This document shows positions 26,423 to 34,664 of a stretch of 64,000 nt of DNA, piece by piece. The first letter of the stretch is position 1, and each line of letters starts with the position of its first letter. Made by a program: the position numbers and the translations under genes. A model generated the notes under the pieces. It was given only the letters and a program-made list of their open reading frames with translations. It ran no database searches and was not told where the DNA came from. Origin of the DNA: an uncultured Anaerolineae bacterium (GTDB taxonomy: Bacteria; Chloroflexota; Anaerolineae; J036; Brachytrichaceae); NCBI GenBank assembly GCA_937959265.1, contig CALGMA010000008.1:434001-498000 (forward strand), given 5' to 3'.

Positions 26423-27277
26423 TCACGCGACGCTCTCTGAAAGCGCCTGGCGCATGACCTCCACCGGCGCGTCCTGGCCGGTCCAGATGGTGAATGCGAT
26501 CGCGCCCTGATACACCAGCATGCCCAGCCCATCGAGCGTCTTAGCGCCTTTGGCCGTCGCTTCGATCAGGAAGCGCGTGCGGGGAGGATTGGGTACGACG
26601 TCGCACACCAGCATTCCGGGCTTGATCGAGTCCATGTTCACGCCGGGTTTGTCGTTCATGTGCGGATACAAGCCGATGTTGGTGGCGTTGACGATGATGT
26701 CGGCGTCTTCCGGCAGCGTGTAATCACCCAGCCACCAGGCGAACTCGGCTCGCGTAGGCGTCTTGTCGTTGATGAGTTGGGCGAGCGCTTCGCCGCGCTG
26801 CGTGGTGCGGTTGACGATGGTGATATGGCGCGCGCCGGCCAATGCCAGCTCGACGGCGATCGCGCGTGCTGCGCCGCCCGCGCCAAGCACCACAACGCGC
26901 TTGCCGGCGGGGTCGAGGTTGGCGTTGAGCTTGAGCGCCATGAGGAAGCCCTTGCCGTCTGTGTTCGTGCCGATCAGCGCATCGCCGTCGCGCACGACGG
27001 TGTTCACCGCGCCGATGAGCGCGGCTTCCGGCGTGATGCGGTCGAGGTAGCGCAACCCCTCGATCTTGTGCGGGATAGTCAGATTGATGCCGCGAAAGCG
27101 CATCGCGCGCAGACCGGCCATGGCTGCGCCCAGGTCTTCTGCACGCACGTGGAAGTTCTGGTAACGCCAGCGCAGCCCCTTGGCTTTGAAGGCGGCCTCG
27201 AACATCAGGATGGTGGGATTTTCGTCCACCGGGTCGCCAAACACGCCGACGATCTCGTGACGGTAGTTGGTGGTCAT
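26423..27277 (-). CDS. Shikimate-dehydrogenase-like NAD(P) oxidoreductase with altered substrate pocket
   Basis: This 284-residue AroE-fold protein keeps the catalytic K71 (NLTIPHK), D105 (GTNTDGKG) and the dinucleotide loop VVLGAGGAARAIA. The N-terminal substrate motif, normally G-x-P-x-x-HS-x-SP with two serines holding the shikimate carboxylate, reads GDPVDENPTILMF and has neither serine. It is therefore unlikely to be the aromatic-pathway enzyme. Its neighbours (aldolase/SDR, Gfo/Idh/MocA, aldo/keto reductase) suggest a role in sugar or cyclitol catabolism. The start is 17 bases downstream of the RhaEW stop. Confidence 0.85.
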   Translation of the reverse strand: MTTNYRHEIVGVFGDPVDENPTILMFEAAFKAKGLRWRYQNFHVRAEDLGAAMAGLRAMRFRGINLTIPHKIEGLRYLDRITPEAALIGAVNTVVRDGDALIGTNTDGKGFLMALKLNANLDPAGKRVVVLGAGGAARAIAVELALAGARHITIVNRTTQRGEALAQLINDKTPTRAEFAWWLGDYTLPEDADIIVNATNIGLYPHMNDKPGVNMDSIKPGMLVCDVVPNPPRTRFLIEATAKGAKTLDGLGMLVYQGAIAFTIWTGQDAPVEVMRQALSESVA

Positions 27278-27294
27278 GGGGTTGGGAGGGATGA

Positions 27295-29376
27295 TTATCT
27301 CCCGTAAGCCGCCGCCACGCCGCCGTCCACGGTCAGCATCGCGCCGGTGGTCTTGAGTGAGCGATCGGAGGCGAAGAACAACACTGCTTCGGCGATGTCT
27401 TCCGGGAAGACGTTAACTTTAAGCGTGGTGCGCGCGGCGTAGTAGGCTTCCAGCTCTTCGGGCTTGATGCCGTAGTTCTTAGCGCGTTCCTCGCGCCACC
27501 GGCTGCTCCAGATGCCGCTGCCTTGCAGCACGGCGTCGGGCAACACGCTGTTCACGCGGATGCCGCTGGCGCCGCCTTCTTCAGCCAGGCAACGCGCCAG
27601 GTGCAGCTCGGCGGCCTTGGCGGCGCTGTAGGCAGCAGCGTTCTTGCCGGCGTATACGCTGTTCTTGCTGCAGATAAAGATGATCGAGCCGCCTCGGCCT
27701 TGTTGCTTCATCACGCGGAAGGCTTCGCGCGCCACCAGGAAGTAGCCCGTGGCCAGGATGTCCATGTTGCGGTTCCAGTCGGCCAGCGTGGTCTCTTCGA
27801 CCGGCGCGCTGGTGGCGATGCCGGCGTTGTTCACGACGATGTCCACGCCGCCATACTCGCGGCAGGCAGCCGCAAATGCGGCCCTGACCTCATCCTCGCC
27901 GGTGACGTTACATGAGACCGCCGTGGCGCGCTTTGCGCCGTGCGATTTGATGATCTCCTCTGCTACTTCCTGCGCGCCGGCCAGGTTGATGTCGGCGATC
28001 ACGACGTGCGCGCCTTCCTGCGCCAGCCGTTTCGCCGTCGCGCGGCCGATGCCGCTGGCCGCGCCGGTGATGAGCGCAACGCGGCCGGCCAACTCTCGGT
28101 CGGGCGGGCGGAGGGTGAGCTTGTACAACTCCAGCGGCCAGTACTCGATGTCGAAAGAGTCTTTCTCGTCCAGCGAAGTGAAATGATCCACGCGCGTGCA
28201 CAGCTCCATGACCGCGATGGCGCGATGGTAGAGCTGGCGCGAGATGTCAGCCTGCGCTGCATCGCGGCCGGTGTTGAACATGCCGAGGCCGGGCACCAGG
28301 ATCACGCGCGGCGCCGGATCGGCCATCTTCACGTTGGAGTCTTGGTTGAAGCGGTTGAAGTATTCCGTATAGCGCGCGGCGTATTGCGTTACCCCTTCCT
28401 TCAAGGCGCGCTTGAGCTGCTCGACATCTCTGCCGTCCCATTCGACGAACAGTGGTGCGCGCTTGGTGTGCACCAGGTGATCGGGGCACGCTGCGCCGAC
28501 TTGCGAGAGTTCCTTTGCGTCGTGCCGGGTCAGAAAGCGCAGCACGTCCTCGCTATCGTCGAAGGTGACGATGGCTTTGCGTTGCGCCGTCACTGCGCCG
28601 CGCAGCGTCGGCATTACGGCTGCGACGATCGTCTCGCGGGTGTGCTTGCTGATGCCCAGGGTGAGCTTCTCCAGCGCTTCGTTCACCTTCGATAGGCCGA
28701 ACACGTGTTTCTCTGCTTCGCGCAGGGCATCCTCGGCGCGCTGGATGTGCGCGATGGCGCTGTGGTAGCTGCTCTTGGCGTCGTCGCCCCAGGTGATGAG
28801 GCCGTGCTTGCCCATGATGACGCAGGTGGCTTGCGGATGCGCGCGCAGCAGCAGGCCGATTTGCTTGCTCAAGGCGAAGCCGGGCCGGATGTAGGGCGCC
28901 CACACCATGGCGTCGCCGAAGACCTCGCGCGCAGCGGCTTCGCCGCGTTCGGCGCAGGCGAGGGCGATGATCGCGTCGGGGTGGGTGTGATCTACGTGCG
29001 GATGCGGTGTGAAGGCGTGCAGCAGCGTCTCGATGGATTGGCGTGGGCGGTTTGGCTCGAATTGGCAACGGGTGAGGTAGGCGACCATCTCCTCGTCGCT
29101 CATCGTTTCGCGCTCCATCAGCGGCAATACCTCGTCGAGCTTTAGGCCGGCAAAGTCTTTGCCGGTGCACGTCGCCATATCGGCGCCGCTGCCTTTCACC
29201 CACAGCACATTGACTTCGCGCCCCAAGTGATCGCGCTCGATGGCTTTGACGGACGTGTTGCCGCCGAAGATGTTCACCACGCTGCGGTTGGCGGCCAGCA
29301 ACCGCGAGCGGTAGGCAAGCAGGTCAAGCGGGCTTAGCCCTGCCGCGTCATGGTCATTCCACAAGTTCTTAGGCAT
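27295..29376 (-). CDS. rhaEW: L-rhamnulose-1-phosphate aldolase / lactaldehyde dehydrogenase fusion
   Basis: This 693-residue fusion splits rhamnulose-1-phosphate into dihydroxyacetone phosphate and L-lactaldehyde and oxidises the latter. The aldolase part (1-430) shows GGNTSVKAIE, VDHTHPDAI and KHGLITWGD. The SDR part (about 450-693) shows TGAASGIGRATA, NNAGIA and YSAAKAAEL. RhaEW is known from Chloroflexus and Bacillus. Rhamnose isomerase and mutarotase genes lie just upstream on the same strand, making the assignment firmer than for the paralogue at 6230. The ATG at 29376 starts the family-like MPKNLWND; an earlier in-frame start at 29406 would lie in repeat DNA. Confidence 0.9.
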   Translation of the reverse strand: MPKNLWNDHDAAGLSPLDLLAYRSRLLAANRSVVNIFGGNTSVKAIERDHLGREVNVLWVKGSGADMATCTGKDFAGLKLDEVLPLMERETMSDEEMVAYLTRCQFEPNRPRQSIETLLHAFTPHPHVDHTHPDAIIALACAERGEAAAREVFGDAMVWAPYIRPGFALSKQIGLLLRAHPQATCVIMGKHGLITWGDDAKSSYHSAIAHIQRAEDALREAEKHVFGLSKVNEALEKLTLGISKHTRETIVAAVMPTLRGAVTAQRKAIVTFDDSEDVLRFLTRHDAKELSQVGAACPDHLVHTKRAPLFVEWDGRDVEQLKRALKEGVTQYAARYTEYFNRFNQDSNVKMADPAPRVILVPGLGMFNTGRDAAQADISRQLYHRAIAVMELCTRVDHFTSLDEKDSFDIEYWPLELYKLTLRPPDRELAGRVALITGAASGIGRATAKRLAQEGAHVVIADINLAGAQEVAEEIIKSHGAKRATAVSCNVTGEDEVRAAFAAACREYGGVDIVVNNAGIATSAPVEETTLADWNRNMDILATGYFLVAREAFRVMKQQGRGGSIIFICSKNSVYAGKNAAAYSAAKAAELHLARCLAEEGGASGIRVNSVLPDAVLQGSGIWSSRWREERAKNYGIKPEELEAYYAARTTLKVNVFPEDIAEAVLFFASDRSLKTTGAMLTVDGGVAAAYGR

Positions 29377-29381
29377 GTTCT

Positions 29382-29444
29382 TTGTGTTACTGGTTGTACG
29401 TTGCAAGTTGCAGGTTACACGTTGCGCGTCCTGCGTCTTCTGTT
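29382..29444. repeat. Degenerate heptanucleotide array before rhaEW
   Basis: On the plus strand nine consecutive 7-base units mostly end in GTT or GTC: TTGTGTT, ACTGGTT, GTACGTT, GCAAGTT, GCAGGTT, ACACGTT, GCGCGTC, CTGCGTC, TTCTGTT. They fill the gap between rhaEW and the glycosylase-like gene. Confidence 0.7.
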
Positions 29445-29445
29445 C

Positions 29446-30075
29446 TCAGCGCATCGCTCCTAGCAGTGAGTGTATCGCGCTTTCAAAGTGGCGCCGGCCG
29501 CCGTGCGATGGATGCCGAGCATAGACCGCCGGCACACCGAGCATACGCAGCGCGCGCTCGGCAGCGCGACCGACGGCGATGACGCGCTCTGGCCGCTTCC
29601 ACTCCAGAAAGAGCTTAAGCACGAAACAGCCGACGCGCAATTCCGCTGCCGAAGGTTGGCGATTCGACAACGGCCGGCCGGGTTTGTGCGGGTGCCAAGG
29701 GAAGGCGTTCCAGCAGACCACGTCGCTGCGCGCGCCGACGATGCGCCAAACGCAGCGCGCGGATCGCTCGTCGTAGCAGTCGCGCGAGCTGGTGGTGCGG
29801 TAGCCGGGGTTGCGCCATTCGAGCAGTTGCGCTTCGGCGGTGAATGGGATGCCGGTGAAGCGGCAGCCACGATAGCCGGCTGCTTCGCCGATCAGCGCGA
29901 TGTGGGCGTTCTGGCGCTCACTCAGGTAGCGCGCCAGGTTCGCCAGGCGGATGTGCGGCGCGTCCGGCGCGTCCAAATTTGGGCAGCGTTCGACGTATGG
30001 GTTGAACGCATGTGACAGCGGAGCCGCCGGCCAGGTCAATGCCATGAGCAACGCGCGCAGGCGCAAGTCGCTCAC
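29446..30075 (-). CDS. Uracil-DNA-glycosylase-superfamily protein
   Basis: The protein has about 209 residues. The first active-site motif is GEAAGYRGCRFTGIPFTAE and the second is the HPSHGG near the C terminus, both characteristic of the UDG superfamily. N and W residues in VVCWNAFPWHPH lie between. It should remove a damaged or uracil base from DNA. The GTG start at 30075 overlaps the stop of the upstream gene by four bases (GTGA), indicating coupling; the frame is open further upstream but only inside that gene. The iron-sulfur cysteines of family 4 or 5 enzymes are not obvious. Confidence 0.8.
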   Translation of the reverse strand: MSDLRLRALLMALTWPAAPLSHAFNPYVERCPNLDAPDAPHIRLANLARYLSERQNAHIALIGEAAGYRGCRFTGIPFTAEAQLLEWRNPGYRTTSSRDCYDERSARCVWRIVGARSDVVCWNAFPWHPHKPGRPLSNRQPSAAELRVGCFVLKLFLEWKRPERVIAVGRAAERALRMLGVPAVYARHPSHGGRRHFESAIHSLLGAMR

Positions 30076-30872
30076 TTCACCCCCAAGATCCATCCCTCGA
30101 TCTCGGCGACGGCGCGCTCTTCCGGCGTGAGCGCAGGATGTAGGAAGTCGTCGAGCGCGCCGTTGCGCGCGACCTGTTGCAGCCACGCTGCAACCACGTA
30201 GGCATCGTGCTGGTCGGGCGTGCGGCCGTTGCTCGGCCAGTTGGCGCGCCACAAGCTCGGATACACCTCGGCGATGAGCGAGTGGTCGGGTGGGGCATCC
30301 CAGCCATCGAACGGCCAGAAGTGAATGCGCGCGCCGAGCTGTCGGCGTAGGTAGCGCAGCCATGGCAGGCCGGCGTGAGTGGACTTGGCGACGCTGCCTT
30401 GCACGTCAAAGTGGAAGACCGATTTGGCTGCGCCGGCGCGAATGTCGCACAGCCGACGCCAGCGCGGGTTGCCTACGCGCGCTGCGCCGTTGCCGCAGCG
30501 GCCCTCGCGCACGAAGTCCACGTAGGTTGCATCCTCGTCGGTCGGCCAGTGGTGATGGAAGTCGTCGAGGAAGGCCGGCCAGTCCGACGGCAGGTTGTAT
30601 TTCTGAAAGTACTGCAGTGGAAAGGAGAAGCCATGGTCAATCCCGACCAGCGCGGGCGGGCCATCGCGCAGTTGGCAGGCGAGCCACTCGGCCACGCCAC
30701 GGCGCGTCCAGTGCTTGCGCCGACCGGGTGGGGGGAGCACCTCGGCTGGCGGATCAGCGCCCTCGGCCAGGTAAATGCGCAGGCCAGGCAGGCTCGACGT
30801 GGGTGTCTGCGCGCCGGAGTAGTCTGTGCCGATGAAGCGGGAGAAAGGAAGTGACGCTTGCTCGTATGCCAT
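30072..30872 (-). CDS. RNase-H-fold protein, DUF429-like predicted nuclease
   Basis: This 266-residue protein begins a beta strand with an acidic residue (FIGTDYSGAQTP), has a second acidic strand (LVGIDHGFSFP), and near the end QHDAYVVAAWLQ. That is the D-D-D pattern of RNase-H-like folds seen in DUF429 proteins. The central part (SVFHFDVQGSVAKSTHAGLPWL) may bind a substrate. It overlaps the glycosylase-like gene by four bases, so the two probably work together, perhaps in DNA repair. The function of this family is not established. Confidence 0.65.
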   Translation of the reverse strand: MAYEQASLPFSRFIGTDYSGAQTPTSSLPGLRIYLAEGADPPAEVLPPPGRRKHWTRRGVAEWLACQLRDGPPALVGIDHGFSFPLQYFQKYNLPSDWPAFLDDFHHHWPTDEDATYVDFVREGRCGNGAARVGNPRWRRLCDIRAGAAKSVFHFDVQGSVAKSTHAGLPWLRYLRRQLGARIHFWPFDGWDAPPDHSLIAEVYPSLWRANWPSNGRTPDQHDAYVVAAWLQQVARNGALDDFLHPALTPEERAVAEIEGWILGVK

Positions 30873-30996
30873 TATCGGTAACTAACGAGCAACATCGGTG
30901 TATGCCGCAACAGGCACTGGTTCTACCGGCGTCATGCGGTTGTCGACCATGCCAATGCAGTCGCGTGCGGCTCAAGACGCAGGACACCCGGCCAGC

Positions 30997-32208
30997 CTAA
31001 TCTCCCTCTGGATATCCGCCGCCGCCCTCGCTGACGCCGCGCTCGGCGGCGATCTTTTGTTCGTAGCCGCTCTGGCGCAGCGCGGCGATTGGGTCGGGAT
31101 GCAGTCCCATTTCCTCGCGCACCTGCGCCAGCAGCGGCCGCACATCGGTCTCGAAGGCATCCATCAGCACGCGATGCGCGCCCAGCACGTCGTGCGCTGC
31201 TTGCCGTTCGCGCAAGCAGGCGCGATCCACAATCAGCGCTTTGGCGTAGGCCATCTGGATGTTGAGCACCGACTGCACCATGGCCTCGATCTTTGGCTCG
31301 ATCACGTGGCTCTGGTCAATCATGTAGGCTACGTCCTTGGCTGCATCGCCCGCGCTGACCAGCTCGTTGAAGATCAGGAACATCTCCAGTGGATTGACCG
31401 TGCCGACGATCAGGTCGTCGTCGCCGTATTTGCGATTGTTGAAGTGGAAGCCGCCCAGCTTGCCTTCATCGAGCAGCGTGGCGACGATGTGCTCGATGTT
31501 GACCCCCTGCGCGTGATGGCCCAGATCCACCAACACCTGCGCTTGCGGGCCGAGCTTGATGCACACCGCATAAGCCTGGCCCCAGTCGGAGAGATCGGTG
31601 TGATAGAAGGCCGGCTCGTAGAACTTGTATTCGATCAGCATGCGCATGTGGTTGGGCAGGGCGGCATAGACCTCTTTGAAGAAGGCGATCATGCGGTGCC
31701 GGCGCTCGACGAACGATTCTTGGCCGGCATAGTTGGTGCCGTCGCCGTACCATAGGCTGATCGCGTGTGAGCCGACGCGCTTGGCGATCTCGATGCATTC
31801 CAGGTGGTGATCCAGCGCTACCTGGCGGATGGCCGGATCGGCGTTGGTGATGCTGCCCCACTTGTAGCGGTCGGCCTGGAAGGTGTTGGTGTTCACGGCG
31901 CCAATGGCAACCCCCTGCGCCTCGGCATACTCGGCCAGGTCGTCCCAGTCCTTCACCTTGTCCCAGGGGATGTGGATAGCGACGGTGGGACAGACGCCGG
32001 TCAGCTTATGGACGAAGCCGGCGTCGGCCAGCTTCTCGTAGATGTTGCGCGCTGCGCCGGGCCAGGCGTAGGTCTTGAAGCGCGTGCCGGTGTTTGCGAA
32101 GCCCCACGACGGCAGTTCGATCTTCTGCGCTTTCAGTTGCGCCTTCACAGCTTCGACGTCAATGCCCTTCGATGCAAGTTGGTTGGCGAGAAGTTGGTAG
32201 TGTGACAT
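30997..32208 (-). CDS. rhaI: L-rhamnose isomerase, RhaI type
   Basis: This 403-residue xylose-isomerase-like barrel converts L-rhamnose to L-rhamnulose. Metal-binding residues are seen in [22 protein letters not shown] and [15 protein letters not shown], and substrate contacts in [10 protein letters not shown]. This pattern is typical of the RhaI group rather than E. coli RhaA. The mutarotase gene is 40 bases upstream and rhaEW lies beyond two DNA-repair-like genes downstream. No rhamnulokinase accompanies them. Confidence 0.88.
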   Translation of the reverse strand: MSHYQLLANQLASKGIDVEAVKAQLKAQKIELPSWGFANTGTRFKTYAWPGAARNIYEKLADAGFVHKLTGVCPTVAIHIPWDKVKDWDDLAEYAEAQGVAIGAVNTNTFQADRYKWGSITNADPAIRQVALDHHLECIEIAKRVGSHAISLWYGDGTNYAGQESFVERRHRMIAFFKEVYAALPNHMRMLIEYKFYEPAFYHTDLSDWGQAYAVCIKLGPQAQVLVDLGHHAQGVNIEHIVATLLDEGKLGGFHFNNRKYGDDDLIVGTVNPLEMFLIFNELVSAGDAAKDVAYMIDQSHVIEPKIEAMVQSVLNIQMAYAKALIVDRACLRERQAAHDVLGAHRVLMDAFETDVRPLLAQVREEMGLHPDPIAALRQSGYEQKIAAERGVSEGGGGYPEGD

Positions 32209-32248
32209 CGTTTCTCTATCAGTGGACTGAGTCGTCGGTCATCAGTCG

Positions 32249-32569
32249 TCAATCCAGGTGAAATACCTCTTCCAACATGACGAAGCTCTGATCGGCGTGT
32301 TTGCCGCCGGTGTCTTCGAAGAAGTCTTTCATATATTCCTGCCAGCGCGCGTTCACTTCCTTCTGCGCCATGCCGTCCAGCGCGGCTTGAAAGTCGGGCG
32401 TCTCGACGTAGAAGAACAGTGTGCCGTCGTCGCGCATGAAGATCGAATAGTTGTGCCAGCCGGTCTCGCGCAGGGCATCCAGCATCTCCGGCCAGACCGC
32501 TTTGTGGCGGCGTTTGTATTCTTCGATCATGTCCGGCTTGACCTTGAGCATGAAGCCGACGCGTTGCAT
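32249..32569 (-). CDS. rhaM: L-rhamnose mutarotase
   Basis: This 106-residue ferredoxin-like protein interconverts alpha and beta L-rhamnose. H22 (KRRHKAVWPEML), the HNYSIF strand and the WQEYMKDFFEDT region match the RhaM family. The ATG at 32569 is preferred because AGGAGG sits seven bases upstream; the frame is open to 32647 without a comparable site. It is the first gene of the rhamnose run. Confidence 0.92.
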   Translation of the reverse strand: MQRVGFMLKVKPDMIEEYKRRHKAVWPEMLDALRETGWHNYSIFMRDDGTLFFYVETPDFQAALDGMAQKEVNARWQEYMKDFFEDTGGKHADQSFVMLEEVFHLD

Positions 32570-32649
32570 GATGAGCCTCCTGTGTAAGTTTTCTAATGCA
32601 GAGTTTAACCGCGCTGGGGGCGAGATGCCAAGATGGCGATCCGACAAAT

Positions 32650-33162
32650 TTAACGCTCGTGCAACAGGCGAATGGGCACACCTCCGACGAAGACGCCGGG
32701 CGGCACATCGCGGTTGACCAGGCTCATTGCGCTCACTGTCGCGCCCTCACCGACGATCACGCCGGGTAGCAGTGTGCAGTTCGCGCCGATCGTCGCGCCT
32801 TTGCAAATGCGCACCGGCCCGCGCCGCCATTCGTAACGCATGAATTCATGGGCCAGGATCGTCGTGTTGTAGCCCACCGTCGCATCGTCCTCGATGGTGA
32901 TGTCTTGCGGGAAGAAGATGTCCAGCGTCACGCCTAGGCCGATGGCAGCGTGCGGGGCAATCTGCGCGCCGGTCAGCCGAAGCAGCGCGCGCTTGATACC
33001 GAAGCTGGGCGCGATGCGTGCGGCATAGATGCACAGCGCGTTGCGTAGCACCTGCAGTGTGCCGCCGGTCAGTTGGGGGAAGTACCACAACGCGGCGCGT
33101 TCGCCGGCGGAGGAGAAGGTCCGGCAGCGCGCCTTGCGCGACTCGGTGGGCGGGAGTTCCAT
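32650..33162 (-). CDS. Left-handed beta-helix acetyltransferase (NodL/WcaF-like)
   Basis: The protein has about 170 residues. The C-terminal half consists of hexapeptide repeats (AAIGLGVTLDIFF, ATVGYNTTILA, ATIGANCTLLPGVIVGEGATV) ending VPPGVFVGGVPIRLL, the hallmark of acyl-CoA-dependent O-acetyltransferases. H131-type chemistry is likely from ILAHEFM. The target is probably a sugar or surface polysaccharide. ATG at 33162 is chosen; the frame extends to a TTG next to the tRNA gene, which is unlikely. The rhaM gene starts about 80 bases after its stop. Confidence 0.85.
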   Translation of the reverse strand: MELPPTESRKARCRTFSSAGERAALWYFPQLTGGTLQVLRNALCIYAARIAPSFGIKRALLRLTGAQIAPHAAIGLGVTLDIFFPQDITIEDDATVGYNTTILAHEFMRYEWRRGPVRICKGATIGANCTLLPGVIVGEGATVSAMSLVNRDVPPGVFVGGVPIRLLHER

Positions 33163-33218
33163 ACCGGCGCAATCGTACTGCAATCGTAGCGCCTCGTCGG
33201 CCCTCGAGCGGACTTGTG

Positions 33219-33224
33219 TATAAT
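33219..33224 (+). promoter_or_regulatory. -10 box of the tRNA-Leu gene
   Basis: A perfect TATAAT lies 14 bases before the tRNA. No good -35 hexamer is seen 16-18 bases upstream. Confidence 0.65.
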
Positions 33225-33237
33225 TTGTATTGTTCAA

Positions 33238-33321
<84 letters not shown>

Positions 33322-33398
33322 TCTCCGATTCCGGATCAGCAGATATGGCTCAACCATTTGCGCCTCACCGGTTCGATCGGGTTTCGTCGCCCTCCACC

Positions 33399-33710
33399 AT
33401 GAATCGCTTGCTGATCTGGTTCTCGATCGGCGCGCTGCTCCTTTCGCTGCCGTTAACGTTCAACATCGTATCGCGCCTGCAGGCTGAAGCGCGCATGCGG
33501 GCTGAAGTAGAGCGCATGACGCAAGAAGTGAGCACGGCGGAGACTAAGCTGGCCGGCTTGCGCGCCGCACTCGACTACGCTCGCAGCGAGGCTTTCGTTG
33601 AGGAGTGGGCGCGTGTGCGAGCGCGTTGGGGTAGAGAAGGCGAAGTCATCGTCGTATCGCCCGTGATGCGCGAGCCTCCCTATCTGTGGTGGGAAGACTT
33701 TCTCAAGTGA
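33399..33710 (+). CDS. DivIC/FtsL-like septum formation protein
   Basis: The protein has about 103 residues. A membrane helix (LIWFSIGALLLSLPLTF, residues 3-20) is followed by a coiled coil (QAEARMRAEVERMTQEVSTA) and a short C-terminal part ending PPYLWWEDFLK. This layout is that of the septum formation initiator family, which bridges division proteins. The ATG at 33399 is preferred; the frame is open to 33345. A bactofilin gene follows 66 bases later, giving a possible cell-shape unit. Confidence 0.75.
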   Translation: MNRLLIWFSIGALLLSLPLTFNIVSRLQAEARMRAEVERMTQEVSTAETKLAGLRAALDYARSEAFVEEWARVRARWGREGEVIVVSPVMREPPYLWWEDFLK

Positions 33711-33776
33711 CGCATACACCTGGATGCCTGCATCAACGTATCATTCATCAGACGCGAGGAGGATTAACAAAATATC

Positions 33777-34289
33777 ATGTTTGGAAGGGATAAAAGCGCA
33801 ACACAACAGCCGCAACAACCGCAACCGTCTTACCAAGGCAGTCAGGTGAACGCGACTGCCCAGACCATCCCGGTGGCGGCGAATACCACGCCGAAGATTG
33901 AAACCGTCATCGGCCCGAACTGCCGGCTGACTGGCACCTTGCAGAGCGACGGTGGTATCCGTATTGAGGGCGTCTTCGAAGGCAACCTGCAGGCGACCGG
34001 CAACCTGGTCGTCGCGGAATCGGCGCGCGTGGTCGCCGAGATCCAGGCCTACAACGTCATCGTCTCCGGCCAGGTAAAGGGCAACATCACCGCCAACAAG
34101 GTCGAGATCACCGAGACCGGCAAGGTGTGGGGTGACCTGAACGTGAACAGCATGCTGCTGCACGAGGGCGCTTATCTGCGCGGCAATACCAACATGGCCG
34201 GTGACGTCGAACCGCCGGCTTTCGAACCACCGCGCATCGCTGCACCTCGCCCCGTCGCGGCCATCGAAGGCGAAGTGGACGAGTCCTGA
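33777..34289 (+). CDS. Bactofilin, polymer-forming cytoskeletal protein
   Basis: This 170-residue protein has a disordered N terminus rich in glutamine and proline (about 1-40), then a right-handed beta-helix of the bactofilin/DUF583 family: ETVIGPNCRLTGTLQSDGGI, GVFEGNLQATGNLVVAESA and ITANKVEITETGKVWGD. Bactofilins polymerise without nucleotide and organise cell-wall enzymes. GAGGAGG precedes the ATG. The stop overlaps the gatC start by one base (TGATG), so translation is coupled to an unrelated gene. Confidence 0.93.
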   Translation: MFGRDKSATQQPQQPQPSYQGSQVNATAQTIPVAANTTPKIETVIGPNCRLTGTLQSDGGIRIEGVFEGNLQATGNLVVAESARVVAEIQAYNVIVSGQVKGNITANKVEITETGKVWGDLNVNSMLLHEGAYLRGNTNMAGDVEPPAFEPPRIAAPRPVAAIEGEVDES

Positions 34290-34582
34290 TGCTTACCGTC
34301 GCCGAAGTCGAACGCATCGCCCGGCTCGCACGGTTGGCGCTTAGTGAAAGCGAGAAAGCCCGCTACGCGCGCCAACTCTCCGCCATCCTCGACTATGCCG
34401 CGCAACTGGCTGAGCTGGACGTTGACGATATCCCGCCCACAGCCAGCGTATTGGCGGTGCACAGCGTGATGCGCGAAGGTGACGAGGTTGTTGCCGGCTT
34501 GCCGCGCGCCGACGCTTTGCGCAACGCGCCCGACACCGATGGCGTTAGCTTCGTTGTGCAAGCTGCCTTCGACGACGAATGA
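34289..34582 (+). CDS. gatC: Aspartyl/glutamyl-tRNA amidotransferase subunit C
   Basis: This 97-residue subunit stabilises GatA in the complex that makes Gln-tRNA and/or Asn-tRNA by transamidation. Typical features are VERIARLARLALSESE near the start, the helix YARQLSAILDYAAQLAELDV and the tail NAPDTDGVSFVV. The gatA gene follows 82 bases downstream. gatB is not in the window. Confidence 0.95.
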   Translation: MLTVAEVERIARLARLALSESEKARYARQLSAILDYAAQLAELDVDDIPPTASVLAVHSVMREGDEVVAGLPRADALRNAPDTDGVSFVVQAAFDDE

Positions 34583-34664
34583 CGGTCATATGGCAGGCGT
34601 CAGGTTAGACCTTCTGAGCATCTGACCTCCGGCTCCTGAGTTCCCCATCCTCGATTCTCTCTCC

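Noticed and set aside
30898..31755. 285-residue plus-strand frame
   Set aside because: It is antisense to the rhamnose isomerase gene, and its sequence is the mirror of that gene's codon pattern.
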